This document shows positions 36,597 to 45,749 of a stretch of DNA of 62,788 bases, in pieces. Origin of the DNA: Planctomycetota bacterium (GTDB taxonomy: Bacteria > Planctomycetota > Phycisphaerae > Phycisphaerales > Phycisphaeraceae); the NCBI GenBank assembly GCA_026386955.1, contig JAPLMQ010000292.1:43768-106555 (forward strand). Direction: 5' to 3'. A program made the position numbers and the translations under genes. The number at the start of each line of letters is the position of its first letter. Position 1 is the stretch's first letter. The notes beneath the pieces were generated by a model. The model saw only the letters and a list, made by a program, of their open reading frames with translations. It did no database searches and had not been told where the DNA came from.

Positions 36597-36692
36597 CCGG
36601 CTTGAATGGCCCGTTTGAATAGCCCGTTTGACTGGCAGGTCCGCACGCGATCCCGTTCGCCCGTTCGTCCGTCCGATCAACCAGGAGTCCGC

Positions 36693-37721
36693 ATGTCTCG
36701 ACACATCCTTCTCACCGGCGGCAGCGGCTTCATCGGCTCGAACCTCGTGCGGTTCATCCTCCGCCACCGCCCCGACTACCGCGTCACCAATCTCGACTGC
36801 CTGACCTACTCGGGCAACCCCGAGAACCTGGCCGACGTCGAGAAGGACGGGCGCTACCGCTTCGTCCACGGGAACATCCTCGACCGCCCGCTGCTTGACA
36901 CGCTCGCGAAGGAGTGCGACTCGGTGCTGCACCTCGCCGCCGAGAGCCACGTCGACCGCTCGATCCTCGACTCGCGCCCGTTCGTCGAGACCAACGTGAT
37001 GGGCACGCAGAACATCCTCGACGCCTGGCGGCACGCCAAGGGCAAGGCCGGGCGCTTCGTCCACGTCAGCACCGACGAGGTCTACGGCTCGCTCCCGCTC
37101 GAGCGCCCCGAGCTGAAATTCACCGAGGAGACGCCGATCCAGGCCAACAGCCCGTACGCCGCGAGCAAGGCCTCCAGCGACCTGCTCGCCCGGGCCTACC
37201 ACCACACCTTCGGGATGGACATCCTCATCACCCGCTGCTCGAACAACTTCGGGCCCTACCAGTTCCCCGAGAAGGTCATCCCGCTCTTCGTCACCAACCT
37301 CGTCGAGGGCAAGAAGGTCCCGCTCTACGGCGACGGGCGCAACGTCCGCGACTGGCTGCACGTCGACGACCACGGCGAGGCGATCCTCACCGTGCTCGAG
37401 AAGGGCACGGGGGGCGAGGTCTACAACATCGGCGGGAACAACGAGCGCTCCAACCTCGAGCTGACGCACTCGATCCTCAAGGCGATGGGCAAGGGCTCGG
37501 AGATGATCCAGCCCGTGGCCGACCGCCTCGGGCACGACCGCCGCTACGCCATCGACGCGACCAAGATCGAGCGCGAGCTGGGCTGGAAGCCGACGCGCTC
37601 CGCGTGGCCCGGCGCGCTCGACGCGACGGTGAAGTGGTACGTCGACAACCCCAAGTGGTGGCAGCGCGTGAAGAGCGGGGCGTATCGCGAGTACTACAAG
37701 CAGCAGTATGGGAATCGGTGA
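36693..37721 (+). CDS. rmlB: dTDP-glucose 4,6-dehydratase
   Basis: 342 aa from the ATG at 36693 with AGGAG five bases upstream. NAD-dependent conversion of dTDP-glucose to the 4-keto-6-deoxy sugar. GGSGFIGSNLVR binds NAD, HLAAESHVDRSI and STDEVYGSL are signature blocks, YAASKASSD is the YxxxK site, and ITRCSNNFGPYQFPEK is diagnostic. Last gene of the rml operon; palindromic repeats follow in place of a simple terminator. Confidence 0.96.
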   Translation: MSRHILLTGGSGFIGSNLVRFILRHRPDYRVTNLDCLTYSGNPENLADVEKDGRYRFVHGNILDRPLLDTLAKECDSVLHLAAESHVDRSILDSRPFVETNVMGTQNILDAWRHAKGKAGRFVHVSTDEVYGSLPLERPELKFTEETPIQANSPYAASKASSDLLARAYHHTFGMDILITRCSNNFGPYQFPEKVIPLFVTNLVEGKKVPLYGDGRNVRDWLHVDDHGEAILTVLEKGTGGEVYNIGGNNERSNLELTHSILKAMGKGSEMIQPVADRLGHDRRYAIDATKIERELGWKPTRSAWPGALDATVKWYVDNPKWWQRVKSGAYREYYKQQYGNR

Positions 37722-37753
37722 GCGGCGGGGATCGCCACAGACAGGTCCCATCA

Positions 37754-37796
37754 AAGCCCACGGATCGCGACGGTACCCCGTCGTGTTCCGTGGGGT
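37754..37796. repeat. REP-like repeat (family A, copy 6)
   Basis: AAGCCCACGGATCGCGACGG and onward to GTGGGGT. It forms an inverted pair with 38089-38131, but here a complete family B element separates the two halves. Confidence 0.85.
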
Positions 37797-37825
37797 GGAG
37801 CCGAGCGGAGAACCGGAACTTCGCA

Positions 37826-38023
37826 GCCCCAACGGGGCGTCTCAGCCAGAGCCCAGGGCATCGCCCTGGGTTGGTGGGCCTCCTCGAATCAGAGCCCTGT
37901 AAGGGCGACTCAGCGCACCAGCCGACGAGGCTCTTGAATCGCCCCTACAGGGCTCCGATCCGTTGCGATCATCCGTGACCCAGGGCGTTGCCCTGGGCTG
38001 TGGCTGAGACGCCCCGTTGGGGC
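37826..38023. repeat. 198-bp palindromic element (family B, copy 2)
   Basis: Same length and arrangement as 29411-29608: outer GCCCCAACGGGGCGTCTCAG with GAGACGCCCCGTTGGGGC at the far end, inner GAGCCCTGTAAGGGCG facing CGCCCCTACAGGGCTC. Located between REP copies 6 and 7. Confidence 0.9.
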
Positions 38024-38088
38024 TTGAAAGTCCTCATTCCGGGGGCGGAGCGCGAGACTCAACCTTTATCCGTGTCAATGGACCCCAG

Positions 38089-38131
38089 ACCCCACCGAAC
38101 GCGACGGAGTACCGTCGCGATCGATGGGCTT
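38089..38131. repeat. REP-like repeat (family A, copy 7)
   Basis: CCCCACCGAACGCGACGGAG and onward, ending ATGGGCTT. It is the inverted partner of 37754-37796. Confidence 0.85.
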
Positions 38132-38152
38132 GAATGCGACCTTGATAAACAA

Positions 38153-38190
38153 ACAGGCCCGGAGACATGCGTCTCCGGGCCTGTGTTTTT
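38153..38190. terminator. Strong bidirectional terminator after tsf
   Basis: Perfect 14-bp stem (ACAGGCCCGGAGAC, loop ATGC, GTCTCCGGGCCTGT) followed on the plus strand by GTTTTT, and on the minus strand by TTGTTTA. It lies about 55 bases past the tsf stop. Confidence 0.92.
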
Positions 38191-38243
38191 GATCGCTTGA
38201 ATCGCAGGTCGACTTGCGTCGACGCCGCTTGCTTCGATCCGGC

Positions 38244-39053
38244 TTACTTCGACCCCACGCCGTAGCGGACGAAGGCCGCGACGGTCGAGCCCTTGGGCAG
38301 GATCTCCTTGACCTTCTTCTTGTCGTCCTTGACGAAGACCTGGTTGATCAGCGAGTTCTCCTCGAGGAACTTGCGGATCTTGCCCACGACCATCTTCTCG
38401 GCGATCGCCTCGGGCTTGCCCTGCTCGATGGCCTGGGCCTTGGCGATCTCCTTCTCCTTGGCGATCAGCTCCGCGGGCACGCCCGCCTCGTCGATCGCGA
38501 CGGGGGTCGGCTGGACGGCGGTGACGTGCATGCACAGGTCGGTGAGCAGCTCGGGCGTGGAGTCGCCCTTGACCTCGACCAGCACGCCCACCTTGCCGTT
38601 GTGGTGCACGTAGCTGCCGATCTTCGAACCGCCGGAGCCCAGCACCCGGCCGCGGGCGAACTGGATGTTCTCCTTGGTCGTGATGCGGACGTTGTCGATC
38701 AGCGTCTTGATGGCGTCGGTCGCCTGCACATCGCCGACGGGCTGCTTGAGGGCCTCGTTGGCGACGGCCTGGACCATCGCCTTGAAGACGTCGCTGCCGG
38801 CGGTGAAGTCGGTCTCGGTGTTGATCTCGACGATGGAGCCCTTGCCCTTGTCGCCGGCGACCGCGGTGCCCACGCGCCCCTCGGCGGAGGCGCGGTCGGC
38901 CCGGCCGTCCATCTTGGCGATGCCCTTGGCGCGGAGCAGGTCGACCGCCTTGGCGACGTCGCCATCGGTCTCGGCGAGGGCGGCCTTGCATTCCATCATG
39001 CCCAGGCCGGTCTTGTTGCGAAGGTCCATCACATCCTTGGCGGTGATCGCCAT
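38244..39053 (-). CDS. tsf: Elongation factor Ts
   Basis: 269 aa from the ATG at 39053 with GGAG eight bases upstream. Guanine-nucleotide exchange factor for EF-Tu. N-terminal UBA-like domain MAITAKDVMDLRNKTGLGMM continues MECKAALAETDGDVAKAVDL; the core has IVEINTETDFTAGSDVF and VGVLVEVKGD; the C-terminal region contains LINQVFVKDDKKKVKE. Downstream of rpsB on the same strand as usual, 223 bases apart, so they probably share a transcript. Confidence 0.97.
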   Translation of the reverse strand: MAITAKDVMDLRNKTGLGMMECKAALAETDGDVAKAVDLLRAKGIAKMDGRADRASAEGRVGTAVAGDKGKGSIVEINTETDFTAGSDVFKAMVQAVANEALKQPVGDVQATDAIKTLIDNVRITTKENIQFARGRVLGSGGSKIGSYVHHNGKVGVLVEVKGDSTPELLTDLCMHVTAVQPTPVAIDEAGVPAELIAKEKEIAKAQAIEQGKPEAIAEKMVVGKIRKFLEENSLINQVFVKDDKKKVKEILPKGSTVAAFVRYGVGSK

Positions 39054-39276
39054 GGGGAATCTCCGAATAAAAGTGGAATCAGGGTGAACAGGTCATCGGA
39101 CGGGTTGACGATTGGCGCTCCGACGCGGGCCGGCCACGGCTGCCGCGGATCGGGACCGCCCGGGGAAACGGGCGGCCGGCGCGGGGCGACGGGGCGGACT
39201 GCGGCGAGGCGGGCTACGTGAGGCAAAGTGAGGCAAACGACGCGAATCAAGCGACACAGACCAAGCGACGCGGGAC

Positions 39277-40119
39277 TCAGGCGCCCTGCCCGGTGGTGGG
39301 GGCGGGGGCGGCGTCGGGAGCCGCGGCCGCGAGGGCCTCGGGCGACTGTGAGTCGGCGCGGAACTGGACCCGCGAGCTGCGGCGGGGGCGGTCGGACCGG
39401 TCGCCGCCGGCGTGGTCTTCCTTAGCCTCGATCATCGAGCGGCCCTGCTTGCCCTCCATCACCGCGGCGCAGAGGTTCTGGATGACCACCTCGATGGCGC
39501 GCATCGAGTCGTCGTTGCCGGGGATGGCGATGTCGGCGAAGTCGGGGTCGGAGTCGGTGTCGATCAGGCAGACGGTGGGGATGCCCAGCTTGCGGGCTTC
39601 CTTGACGGCGTTGACCTCGCGGGTGACGTCGACCACGACCATCGCCCCGGGGAGCTTGGTCATGTTGCGGATGCCCTCGAGGTTGCGGAGGATCTTGGTC
39701 TTCTCGCGGCGGAGCTGGCTCTCCATCTTCTTGGAGTAGGTGTTGATCTCGCCGGAGAGCTCGAGGCGCTCGAGCTCCTCGAGGCGCTTGAGCCGCTCGC
39801 GGATGGTGCGGAAGTTGGTCAGCGTCCCGCCGAGCCAGCGCTCGGTGACGTAGTGCATCCCGGTCTCCTTGACGTACTTCTCAAGGGAGGCGCGGGCCTG
39901 GCGCTTGGTGCCGACGAAGAGGATGTCCTTCCCGTCGCCGACGACCTTGGTGAGGAACTTGCGGGCCAGGAGGAGGCCCTTGACCGTCGACTTGACGTCG
40001 ATGATGTGGATCTTGTTGCGCTTGCCGAAGATGAACTGCTCCATCTTCGGGTTCCAGTTGGTGGAACGGTGCCCGAAGTGGATGCCGGATTCGACGAGGT
40101 CCTTGACGAGCGAGGCCAT
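39277..40119 (-). CDS. rpsB: 30S ribosomal protein S2
   Basis: 280 aa from the ATG at 40119, chosen because AGGAG lies nine bases upstream and MASLVKDLVESGIHFGHRST is the conserved N-terminus. Further S2 blocks: NPKMEQFIFGKRNKIHIIDV, VGTKRQARASLEKYVKETGM, ERWLGGTLTNFRTIRERLKR and GIPTVCLIDTDSDPD. The last ~50 residues are a Lys/Asp/Arg then Ala/Pro-rich tail (ALAAAAPDAAPAPTTGQ) beyond the usual end, a common planctomycete variation. The frame upstream of 40119 is leader, not protein. Confidence 0.96.
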   Translation of the reverse strand: MASLVKDLVESGIHFGHRSTNWNPKMEQFIFGKRNKIHIIDVKSTVKGLLLARKFLTKVVGDGKDILFVGTKRQARASLEKYVKETGMHYVTERWLGGTLTNFRTIRERLKRLEELERLELSGEINTYSKKMESQLRREKTKILRNLEGIRNMTKLPGAMVVVDVTREVNAVKEARKLGIPTVCLIDTDSDPDFADIAIPGNDDSMRAIEVVIQNLCAAVMEGKQGRSMIEAKEDHAGGDRSDRPRRSSRVQFRADSQSPEALAAAAPDAAPAPTTGQGA

Positions 40120-40352
40120 GCGGGAGACTCCTGCTGGAGGCAGCGACACCGGCGGCGGGACCAGCCAAGGCCCGATCGCGTGAAGCGGTCGGGGGTCCTG
40201 TCGCGCAAGGGCGCTTGAGGGGAACGATCGGCCCCGGTTCGACCGGGAGCCTGAGAACAGGGTCCGCCGCGACGGCACACGCCGCCTCGGGGCCCGCGGG
40301 TCCTGACCTGACCCGCAAAGAGGCATTGTATCAGGAGGCGGGTTTCAGGCAA
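40120..40352 (-). promoter_or_regulatory. rpsB promoter and ~200-nt structured leader
   Basis: On the minus strand TTGCCT (40347-40352), a 16-base spacer and TACAAT (40325-40330) form a good promoter. The RNA would carry about 200 untranslated bases before the rpsB start. A hairpin with arms CCCGATCGC and GCGGTCGGG (40171 to about 40194) lies in the leader. Long leaders before S2 often mediate autogenous control in bacteria; here this is inference. Confidence 0.45.
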
Positions 40353-40406
40353 CCGGAGGGGGAGGGGCTCGAGCGACGCGCGCCCTTTGGGCGACCTTTC
40401 GACCTC

Positions 40407-40528
40407 AAGCCCACGGATCGCGAAGGTACCCCTGAGCGTTCCGTGGGGTTCGGATCACGTCAACGGCCCTGTGCGTCTCTCAAGAACCCCACCGAACGCG
40501 ACGGAGTACCGACGCGATCGATGGGCTT
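40407..40528. repeat. REP-like inverted pair (family A, copies 8 and 9)
   Basis: 40407-40450 (AAGCCCACGGATCGCGAAGG and onward) and 40485-40528 (ends ATGGGCTT) face each other with 34 bases between. Located between the rpsB promoter and the nagA stop. Confidence 0.85.
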
Positions 40529-40551
40529 GGGATCGAATCCGTTTCGCCGCC

Positions 40552-41472
40552 TCAACCCAAAAACCGCGCGAAGAGCTTCGCCGCGTGGTCATGCGTGAGG
40601 TACTTCGCCTCCGCCGGCGTCAGGCCCAGGTGCTCGATCGCGTTGGCGTAGCCCTGGCGCATGGTCAGGGCGCTGCCCGCGAGGTGGTTCTTCCCGGCCG
40701 GCTGGACGCGGCCCGAGGGGCCGACCTCGAGATCCCAATGCATCACCTTGTATCGTCCGGGCGGGGCGTCGGCGGGGGAGACGCAGTCGGTGGTGAAGAC
40801 ACACCGCTCCAGCCCGATCAGCCTCAGCCAGGCCTTGAGCAGGAAGTAGGGCAGGTGATGCCCGTCGGGGATCAGCGAGTACTTGATCTTCTCGAGCGAG
40901 AGGGCGCGGTTGAGCACGTTGTCGTGCCGGTCGACCAGGTGGTGGCAGCCGTTGCCGAAGTGGGTGAAGAGCGTGACGCCCGCGGCCTCGGCCTCGCGGA
41001 GCTGTTGCAGCGAGGCGTTGGTGTGGCCCATGGCGACAGTAACGCCGTGCTCGACGAGCCAGCGGGTGGTGCGGAAGTCGCGGTCGACCTCGGGGGCGAG
41101 AGTGACCATCGCGAGCCGGTCCCACCCGCCGCAGGCCTCGACGAGGGGCTTGAACAATTCGGGATCGGCGGGGCGGACCCACTCGAGCGGATGGGCGCCG
41201 CGGTAGCCGTCCTCGGGCGAGATGCACGGCCCCTCGATGTGGAAGGCGGGCATCAGCTTGCGGTCGGCGGGGTCCTGGTCGATCAGCTTGCGCAGATTCG
41301 CCAGGCGGGCGGCCATGCCTTGGGTGTCGTTGGTGGTGATGGTCGGGAGGATCGCGCGGACGCGCCCGGCCTTGAGCTTGGCGACGACGTGGCGGAACTG
41401 CTCGGGCGTGACGAGTTCGCCCAGGAAGTCGACGGCGGCGTAGCCGTTGACCTGGATGTCGATGAAGTCCAA
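40552..41472 (-). CDS. nagA: N-acetylglucosamine-6-phosphate deacetylase
   Basis: 306 aa. The start is a TTG at 41472 with TAGGAG seven bases upstream. Removes acetate from GlcNAc-6-P during amino-sugar use or cell-wall recycling. Amidohydrolase fold: FHIEGPCISPEDGYRGAHP holds the metal-binding Glu, AMGHTNAS and LFTHFGNGCHH the metal His residues, IPDGHHLPYF the substrate His, and FTTDCVSPAD the catalytic Asp. Shorter than typical NagA (about 380 aa) because the N-terminal beta-sandwich strands are missing: the protein begins at IDIQVNGYAAVDF. No nagB neighbour. Confidence 0.88.
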   Translation of the reverse strand: MDFIDIQVNGYAAVDFLGELVTPEQFRHVVAKLKAGRVRAILPTITTNDTQGMAARLANLRKLIDQDPADRKLMPAFHIEGPCISPEDGYRGAHPLEWVRPADPELFKPLVEACGGWDRLAMVTLAPEVDRDFRTTRWLVEHGVTVAMGHTNASLQQLREAEAAGVTLFTHFGNGCHHLVDRHDNVLNRALSLEKIKYSLIPDGHHLPYFLLKAWLRLIGLERCVFTTDCVSPADAPPGRYKVMHWDLEVGPSGRVQPAGKNHLAGSALTMRQGYANAIEHLGLTPAEAKYLTHDHAAKLFARFLG

Positions 41473-41522
41473 GGGGGGCTCCTAAGCGGGAGTCGGCGCG
41501 AGCCGAAGCAGGCTTCTTTCTG

Positions 41523-41704
41523 GGTGCCACATGTCATCGTACTCGTGACATGTGTCTTGAGAGGCAGTGGATTCCACATCCGACGGAGGCGTCAAGAAAA
41601 GCCTTTGAATCGTGCTCTAGGCGCTTGGATGGTACGAGATCGCCGAATCGCCGGGAGCCTTCGGTTGACCGGCACATGTCACGAGTACGATGACATGTGG
41701 CACC
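41523..41704. repeat. MITE-like element (family D, copy 2)
   Basis: 182 bp with the same terminal hairpins as 26265-26424 (GGTGCCACATGTCATCGTAC at the left end and its reverse complement at 41704). The core is longer than in copy 1 and includes GCCTTCGGTTGACCGGCACA, also found in the variant at 59844-60002. It lies between the nagA start and the SDR stop. Confidence 0.9.
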
Positions 41705-41727
41705 AGACTCCGCGCCGTCGCGTCTCC

Positions 41728-42564
41728 TTACTTCTCAATCGTCCACGGCGCGACCGCGTCGCCGATGCCGCTGGCCATGTAGCCGCCGTCGACCACGAGC
41801 GTGTGCCCGTTGACGAACCCGCCCGCGGGGCAGGCGAGGAAGACGGCCGCCCCGGCGATCTCGCTGGCGCTGCCGAAGCGCCCCATGGGCGTGTGCTCGA
41901 GGATGCGCCGACCGCGGTCGGTCTTCTCGATCATCTTGCGGTTGAGCTCGGTGGGCACGAAGCCCGGGGCGATGGCGTTGGTGCGGATGCCGTACTTCGC
42001 CCACTCGTTCGCGAGGCTGCGGGTCAGGCCCATCACCGCGTTCTTCGCGGCGGCGTAGGCGGCGACCTCGACCAAGTCGACGAACGAGCTGATCGAGGCG
42101 AGGTTGATGATGCAGCCCGAGTGCTGCTCGCGCATCAGGTGGCCCGCCGCCTGCGAGCAGCGCAGCGCGCCGGTGACGTGGGTGTCGTAGAGCTTGTTGA
42201 AGTCGTCGGGGTTGAGCTCGAAGGTCGGCTTGCGGAGCATGACGCCCGCGGAGTTGACGAGGATGTCGAGCCGGCCGAAGAGGTCGATGGTCTTGCGCAC
42301 GGCCCGCTCGACGCTGGGGACGTTGGTGACGTCGAGCGTGACGCCGCCGACGCGGATCTCCTCGGAGTTGCCGGGGGTGGAGGCGTTGAGCTCCTTCACC
42401 GCGGCCTCGACCTTGTCGGCCGTGCGCGAGCCGACGAGCACCCTGGCGCCCTGGTTGAGGAAGGCCTCGGCGATCGCCTTGCCGATGCCGCTGGCCCCGC
42501 CGCTGACGAGGGCGACCTGCCCGGTGAGGTCAAAGGGGTTTTTCGCGGGGGATTTGGCGGCCAT
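41728..42564 (-). CDS. Short-chain dehydrogenase/reductase (gluconate 5-dehydrogenase-like)
   Basis: 278 aa from the ATG at 42564 with GGAG eight bases upstream. Classical SDR: cofactor motif SGGASGIGKAIAEAF, NSAGV (NNAG position), catalytic Ser in INLASISSF, and YAAAK active site. The C-terminus (GGFVNGHTLVVDGGYMASG) is typical. The closest recognisable type is gluconate 5-dehydrogenase or 3-ketoacyl-ACP reductase-like; the substrate cannot be fixed from sequence. A possible -10 (TATGCT) lies about 35 bases upstream. Confidence 0.92.
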   Translation of the reverse strand: MAAKSPAKNPFDLTGQVALVSGGASGIGKAIAEAFLNQGARVLVGSRTADKVEAAVKELNASTPGNSEEIRVGGVTLDVTNVPSVERAVRKTIDLFGRLDILVNSAGVMLRKPTFELNPDDFNKLYDTHVTGALRCSQAAGHLMREQHSGCIINLASISSFVDLVEVAAYAAAKNAVMGLTRSLANEWAKYGIRTNAIAPGFVPTELNRKMIEKTDRGRRILEHTPMGRFGSASEIAGAAVFLACPAGGFVNGHTLVVDGGYMASGIGDAVAPWTIEK

Positions 42565-42651
42565 GGTGATGCTCCGGCTCGTGTGGTGGGGGAGCTAAGC
42601 ATAGCAGATGGGCGCACCCGGACGTGTCGCGGGTGTTGGGCTCTGTGCGCC

Positions 42652-43770
42652 TCACACCGCCAGGTAGACGTCCGCTTCGACCGGCGTCGTCACCGTGCGC
42701 ACAAGCTTGTGCTGACGGCTTGGCGGAAGCAGGTGGTTGAGCGACGAGAAGAGTTTTCGCGGCGGCAGGCCGAGCGATGCCGGCCTCTGTAGGAGACCTT
42801 CCGCGAAGACGTCCGCGAAATGCTCCATCACGGCGTCGACCGCCATGCCGTCGTCGACGACGATGAACTGCTCGCGGATGCCTTGCAACTCCTCGTAGGT
42901 CGTGCCCTCGAGCCGGGCGAACTCGCGGAGGATCAGCTCCTCGAGCGTCTCTCGCGAGCGGCCGGTCAGCAGCTTGCCCGCGGCGGCGATCGTCTCCTCG
43001 GAGTACTCCTTGCCCGAGGCCTCGCCCGCGCGGCGGATCTCCTCGGGCGTCGGCCCGCCCCGCGCGGCGCGCCAGGCCATCTCGTCGGTATAGGCCTTCT
43101 CGAAAGACGGCTGGAAATCCGCGGGCTCGATCGGCTGGACGGCGGGGCGGTCGGCGAGGCCCTGCCACTTCGCGAACAGCTCGGCGGGCTCGGCCTCCTT
43201 GTCGTGGATCTTGTCGTGCCCCGGGCGCGGGTCCATCACGCCGCCGTGGGGCGAATTCGAGAGCGTGACCGATCCGCCGTCCTGGTAACGGGCGACGAGG
43301 TCGACCCAGACGCCGACCTTGGCATGTTCGTAGAGGACGCCCCAGAGGTTCTCGCCGCGGTGGATGAAGGCCTGAAGTTTGATGTCGGGCATCTCGTCGA
43401 CGGTGAAGTAGCCGATGGGCTCGAAGCCCAGCCCGCGGAAGGCGTCGATGAGCCCCGCCACGCGGGCCGTCGCGGTCCAGAGGAGCGCGTCGCGGCGAGT
43501 GAGGTGGATCGTCGCGGGAGTCTTGCCCGTTGCGGAGGTGTCGAGCGTCGCCTCGCGCAACGCCTTGCGGAACTTGCCCAGGAACATCTTCGCGACGATG
43601 GCCGCGGCGATCGCCCCCAGGATGAGCAGGCCCACCAGCGAGCAGAGGGCCCCGGCGACGATCTTGGGCGCGATGGGGACCACGCCCAAGGCGCTCAGGG
43701 GCAAGAGGATGAGCAGGGCGATGATCGCGAGGACGATGAGGAGGGTGAGACGGAAGACGTTGCGCAGCAT
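42652..43770 (-). CDS. Conserved membrane-anchored protein of unknown function
   Basis: 372 aa from the ATG at 43770 (MLRNVFRLTLLIVLAIIALL) with GAGG seven bases upstream. Two adjacent N-terminal membrane helices (to about residue 60), then a soluble mixed domain: FEPIGYFTVDEMPDIKLQAF, GVLYEHAKVGVWVDLVARYQ, LSNSPHGGVMDPRPGHDK. The remainder is helical with a low-complexity Glu/Ala region. I do not recognise the family. The hairpin at 43863 precedes it on its strand and probably ends the upstream UXS gene. Confidence 0.75.
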   Translation of the reverse strand: MLRNVFRLTLLIVLAIIALLILLPLSALGVVPIAPKIVAGALCSLVGLLILGAIAAAIVAKMFLGKFRKALREATLDTSATGKTPATIHLTRRDALLWTATARVAGLIDAFRGLGFEPIGYFTVDEMPDIKLQAFIHRGENLWGVLYEHAKVGVWVDLVARYQDGGSVTLSNSPHGGVMDPRPGHDKIHDKEAEPAELFAKWQGLADRPAVQPIEPADFQPSFEKAYTDEMAWRAARGGPTPEEIRRAGEASGKEYSEETIAAAGKLLTGRSRETLEELILREFARLEGTTYEELQGIREQFIVVDDGMAVDAVMEHFADVFAEGLLQRPASLGLPPRKLFSSLNHLLPPSRQHKLVRTVTTPVEADVYLAV

Positions 43771-43862
43771 GGCGGGCCTCGACGGTGCAGGTTGACCGAC
43801 AGGACAGGATACCCGCGCGTGGAGGGTTGGAGTGAGGTGCGATGTCGTGGTTCTGTGCGCAG

Positions 43863-43894
43863 AAAAAAGCCCAGGCACGCGGTGCCTGGGCTTT
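43863..43894. terminator. Hairpin terminator/repeat (family C, copy 2)
   Basis: AAAAAAGCCCAGGCACGCGG followed by TGCCTGGGCTTT. On the minus strand the stem is followed by TTTTTT, so it can terminate the UXS transcript, whose stop is 64 bases upstream. The same stem recurs at five other sites. Confidence 0.8.
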
Positions 43895-43957
43895 GGGGGT
43901 CTTTGGGTTTCAGGGAGTCTTCAGTGCGCCGTCGCGTCTACATGCGTGAGCGCGAAC

Positions 43958-44974
43958 TCACTGCCCCGCATGCTTCTGCGACGACTTGTGCGCCGTGTGG
44001 TCCGTCGGCTTGCGGTATTGGCGCAGGTCGAGCCCCGCGAAGTATTCGATGGTCTTGAGCAGCCCCGCCTCGAGGTCGACCTTCGGCTCCCAGCCGTTGA
44101 GGTTCTTGCGGGCCAGGGTGATGTCGGGCTTGCGCTGCGTGGGGTCGTCGGCGGGGAGCGGGAGGTTGATGAGCTTGCTCTTGGACTTGGTGAGCTTGAT
44201 CACCTTCTCGGCGAGCTCGCGGATGGTGAACTCGCCGGGGTTGCCGAGGTTGACCGGGCCGATGAAGGAGTCGGGGGCCGCCATCATGCGGAGGATGCCC
44301 TCGACCAGGTCGTCGACGTAGCAGAAGGAGCGGGTCTGGGCGCCGTCGCCGTAGATGGTGATGTCCTGCCCGGCGAGGGCCTGGAGGATGAAGTTGGAGA
44401 CCACGCGGCCGTCGTACGGGTGCATCCGCGGGCCGTAGGTGTTGAAGATGCGGATGACGCGGATGTTCACGCCGTTGGAGCGGTGGTAGTCGAAGAAGAT
44501 GGTCTCGGCGGCACGCTTGCCCTCGTCGTAGCAGGCGCGGATGCCGATGGGGTTGACGTTGCCGCGGTAGCTCTCGGGCTGGGGGTGGACGTCGGGGTCG
44601 CCGTAGACCTCGCTGGTGGAGGCCTGCAACACCTTGGCGCGGGTGCGCTTGGCCATGCCCAAGATGTTGATCGCGCCCATGACGGAGGTCTTCATGGTCT
44701 TGATCGGGTTGTACTGGTAGTGCACGGGCGAGGCGGGGCAGGCCATGTTGTAGACCTCGTCGACCTCGAGCCACAGCGGGTGCGTGACGTCGTGGCGGAC
44801 GAGCTCGAAGTTGGGCTTGCCCAGCAGGTGGGAGATGTTCTGCTTCTGGCTGGTGAAGAAGTTGTCGACGCAGATGACGTCGTGCCCCTGCTCGACGAGG
44901 CGGTCGCAGATGTGCGAGCCGAGGAACCCGGCTCCGCCGGTGACGAGGATGCGCTTGAGGGGGGAGGTGGTCAT
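43958..44974 (-). CDS. uxs: UDP-glucuronate decarboxylase (UDP-xylose synthase)
   Basis: 338 aa from the ATG at 44974 ([20 protein letters not shown]). NAD-dependent oxidative decarboxylation of UDP-glucuronate to UDP-xylose for exopolysaccharide. NAD site [36 protein letters not shown], the diagnostic active site [20 protein letters not shown] (YxxxK) and [20 protein letters not shown]. Transcribed alone; fits with the rml genes as another nucleotide-sugar source. Confidence 0.94.
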   Translation of the reverse strand: MTTSPLKRILVTGGAGFLGSHICDRLVEQGHDVICVDNFFTSQKQNISHLLGKPNFELVRHDVTHPLWLEVDEVYNMACPASPVHYQYNPIKTMKTSVMGAINILGMAKRTRAKVLQASTSEVYGDPDVHPQPESYRGNVNPIGIRACYDEGKRAAETIFFDYHRSNGVNIRVIRIFNTYGPRMHPYDGRVVSNFILQALAGQDITIYGDGAQTRSFCYVDDLVEGILRMMAAPDSFIGPVNLGNPGEFTIRELAEKVIKLTKSKSKLINLPLPADDPTQRKPDITLARKNLNGWEPKVDLEAGLLKTIEYFAGLDLRQYRKPTDHTAHKSSQKHAGQ

Positions 44975-45107
44975 GGGTGGGGTCTTTGGTCGGAGTCTGG
45001 GGTCGGGGTCGATCAAGCCAGGGAAACGAAGCCCTGCGGAGACCTGACGCCCGACTTCGCCCTGAAGTTGCCCCGACCACGACCCGGTTGGCCGGGACGG
45101 GCCGGGC

Positions 45108-45530
45108 TCAGGCGGGCTCGAAGCGGGCTCCGCGTTCCACGTCGAAGGCGACGAGCGCGCCGAGCGGGAACGACTCCGCGCGCTGGTTCATGGTGAGGGT
45201 GACCACCGCGGGGATGCCCGAGGAGACGGTGATCGTGTTGGCGTGGGCGTCGACGGCGGCGACGCAGCCCTGGATGCGCCGGGGCCGCCCGATGACGGGA
45301 TCGACGAAGCGCCCGCCGGCGCGGACGATGTCGACGCGCTTGGCGCGGGCGGTGATGCGCCCGGCGACGCGCACGCCGGTGTTGGGCGCGGGCAGCTTGG
45401 CGAGCGCGCCGGCGTCGACGGCGAGGTGGAGCTTGTAGTCGGTGCCGGGGAGTTGGACGACGACGGAGTCCTGGCCCTTCTCGAGCAGGAGGCCGTGGAT
45501 CGTCGTTCCGCTGGCGGTGGCGGTGCTCAT
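45108..45530 (-). CDS. Conserved hypothetical all-beta protein
   Basis: 140 aa from the ATG at 45530 ([20 protein letters not shown]). The protein is predicted all-beta, with repeats of short strands ([55 protein letters not shown]). It may be OB-like or PilZ-like but I find no decisive motif. A TACACA hexamer lies about 13 bases before the start. The frame upstream of 45530 covers the divergent promoter region and is not coding. Confidence 0.65.
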   Translation of the reverse strand: MSTATASGTTIHGLLLEKGQDSVVVQLPGTDYKLHLAVDAGALAKLPAPNTGVRVAGRITARAKRVDIVRAGGRFVDPVIGRPRRIQGCVAAVDAHANTITVSSGIPAVVTLTMNQRAESFPLGALVAFDVERGARFEPA

Positions 45531-45661
45531 AATACGGGCCCTGTGTAGCCTGGTCTGGCGTCCCGCGCGAGGCGTCGCGGCGGGAGGCCGATAGGATAGC
45601 GACGGGGCCGGCCGCTTCCTAATCGGCACAATCGGCATTGGACTTGGATGAATCGATCCGG

Positions 45662-45688
45662 TCCCAGGCGCCGCAGTGCCTGGGCTTT
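45662..45688. repeat. Short hairpin repeat (family C, copy 3)
   Basis: TCCCAGGCGCCGCAGTGCCT then GGGCTTT, in the region between two divergent genes where a terminator would have no obvious role. Confidence 0.65.
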
Positions 45689-45749
45689 GGGGGTGTCGCG
45701 CGACGCGAGGTTGTTGAAGCATTCACCCGACGCGCAGTAACCTTTCGCC

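Noticed and set aside
34977..37832. A 951-codon minus-strand open frame
   Set aside because: It is antisense to rmlC, rmlD and rmlB.
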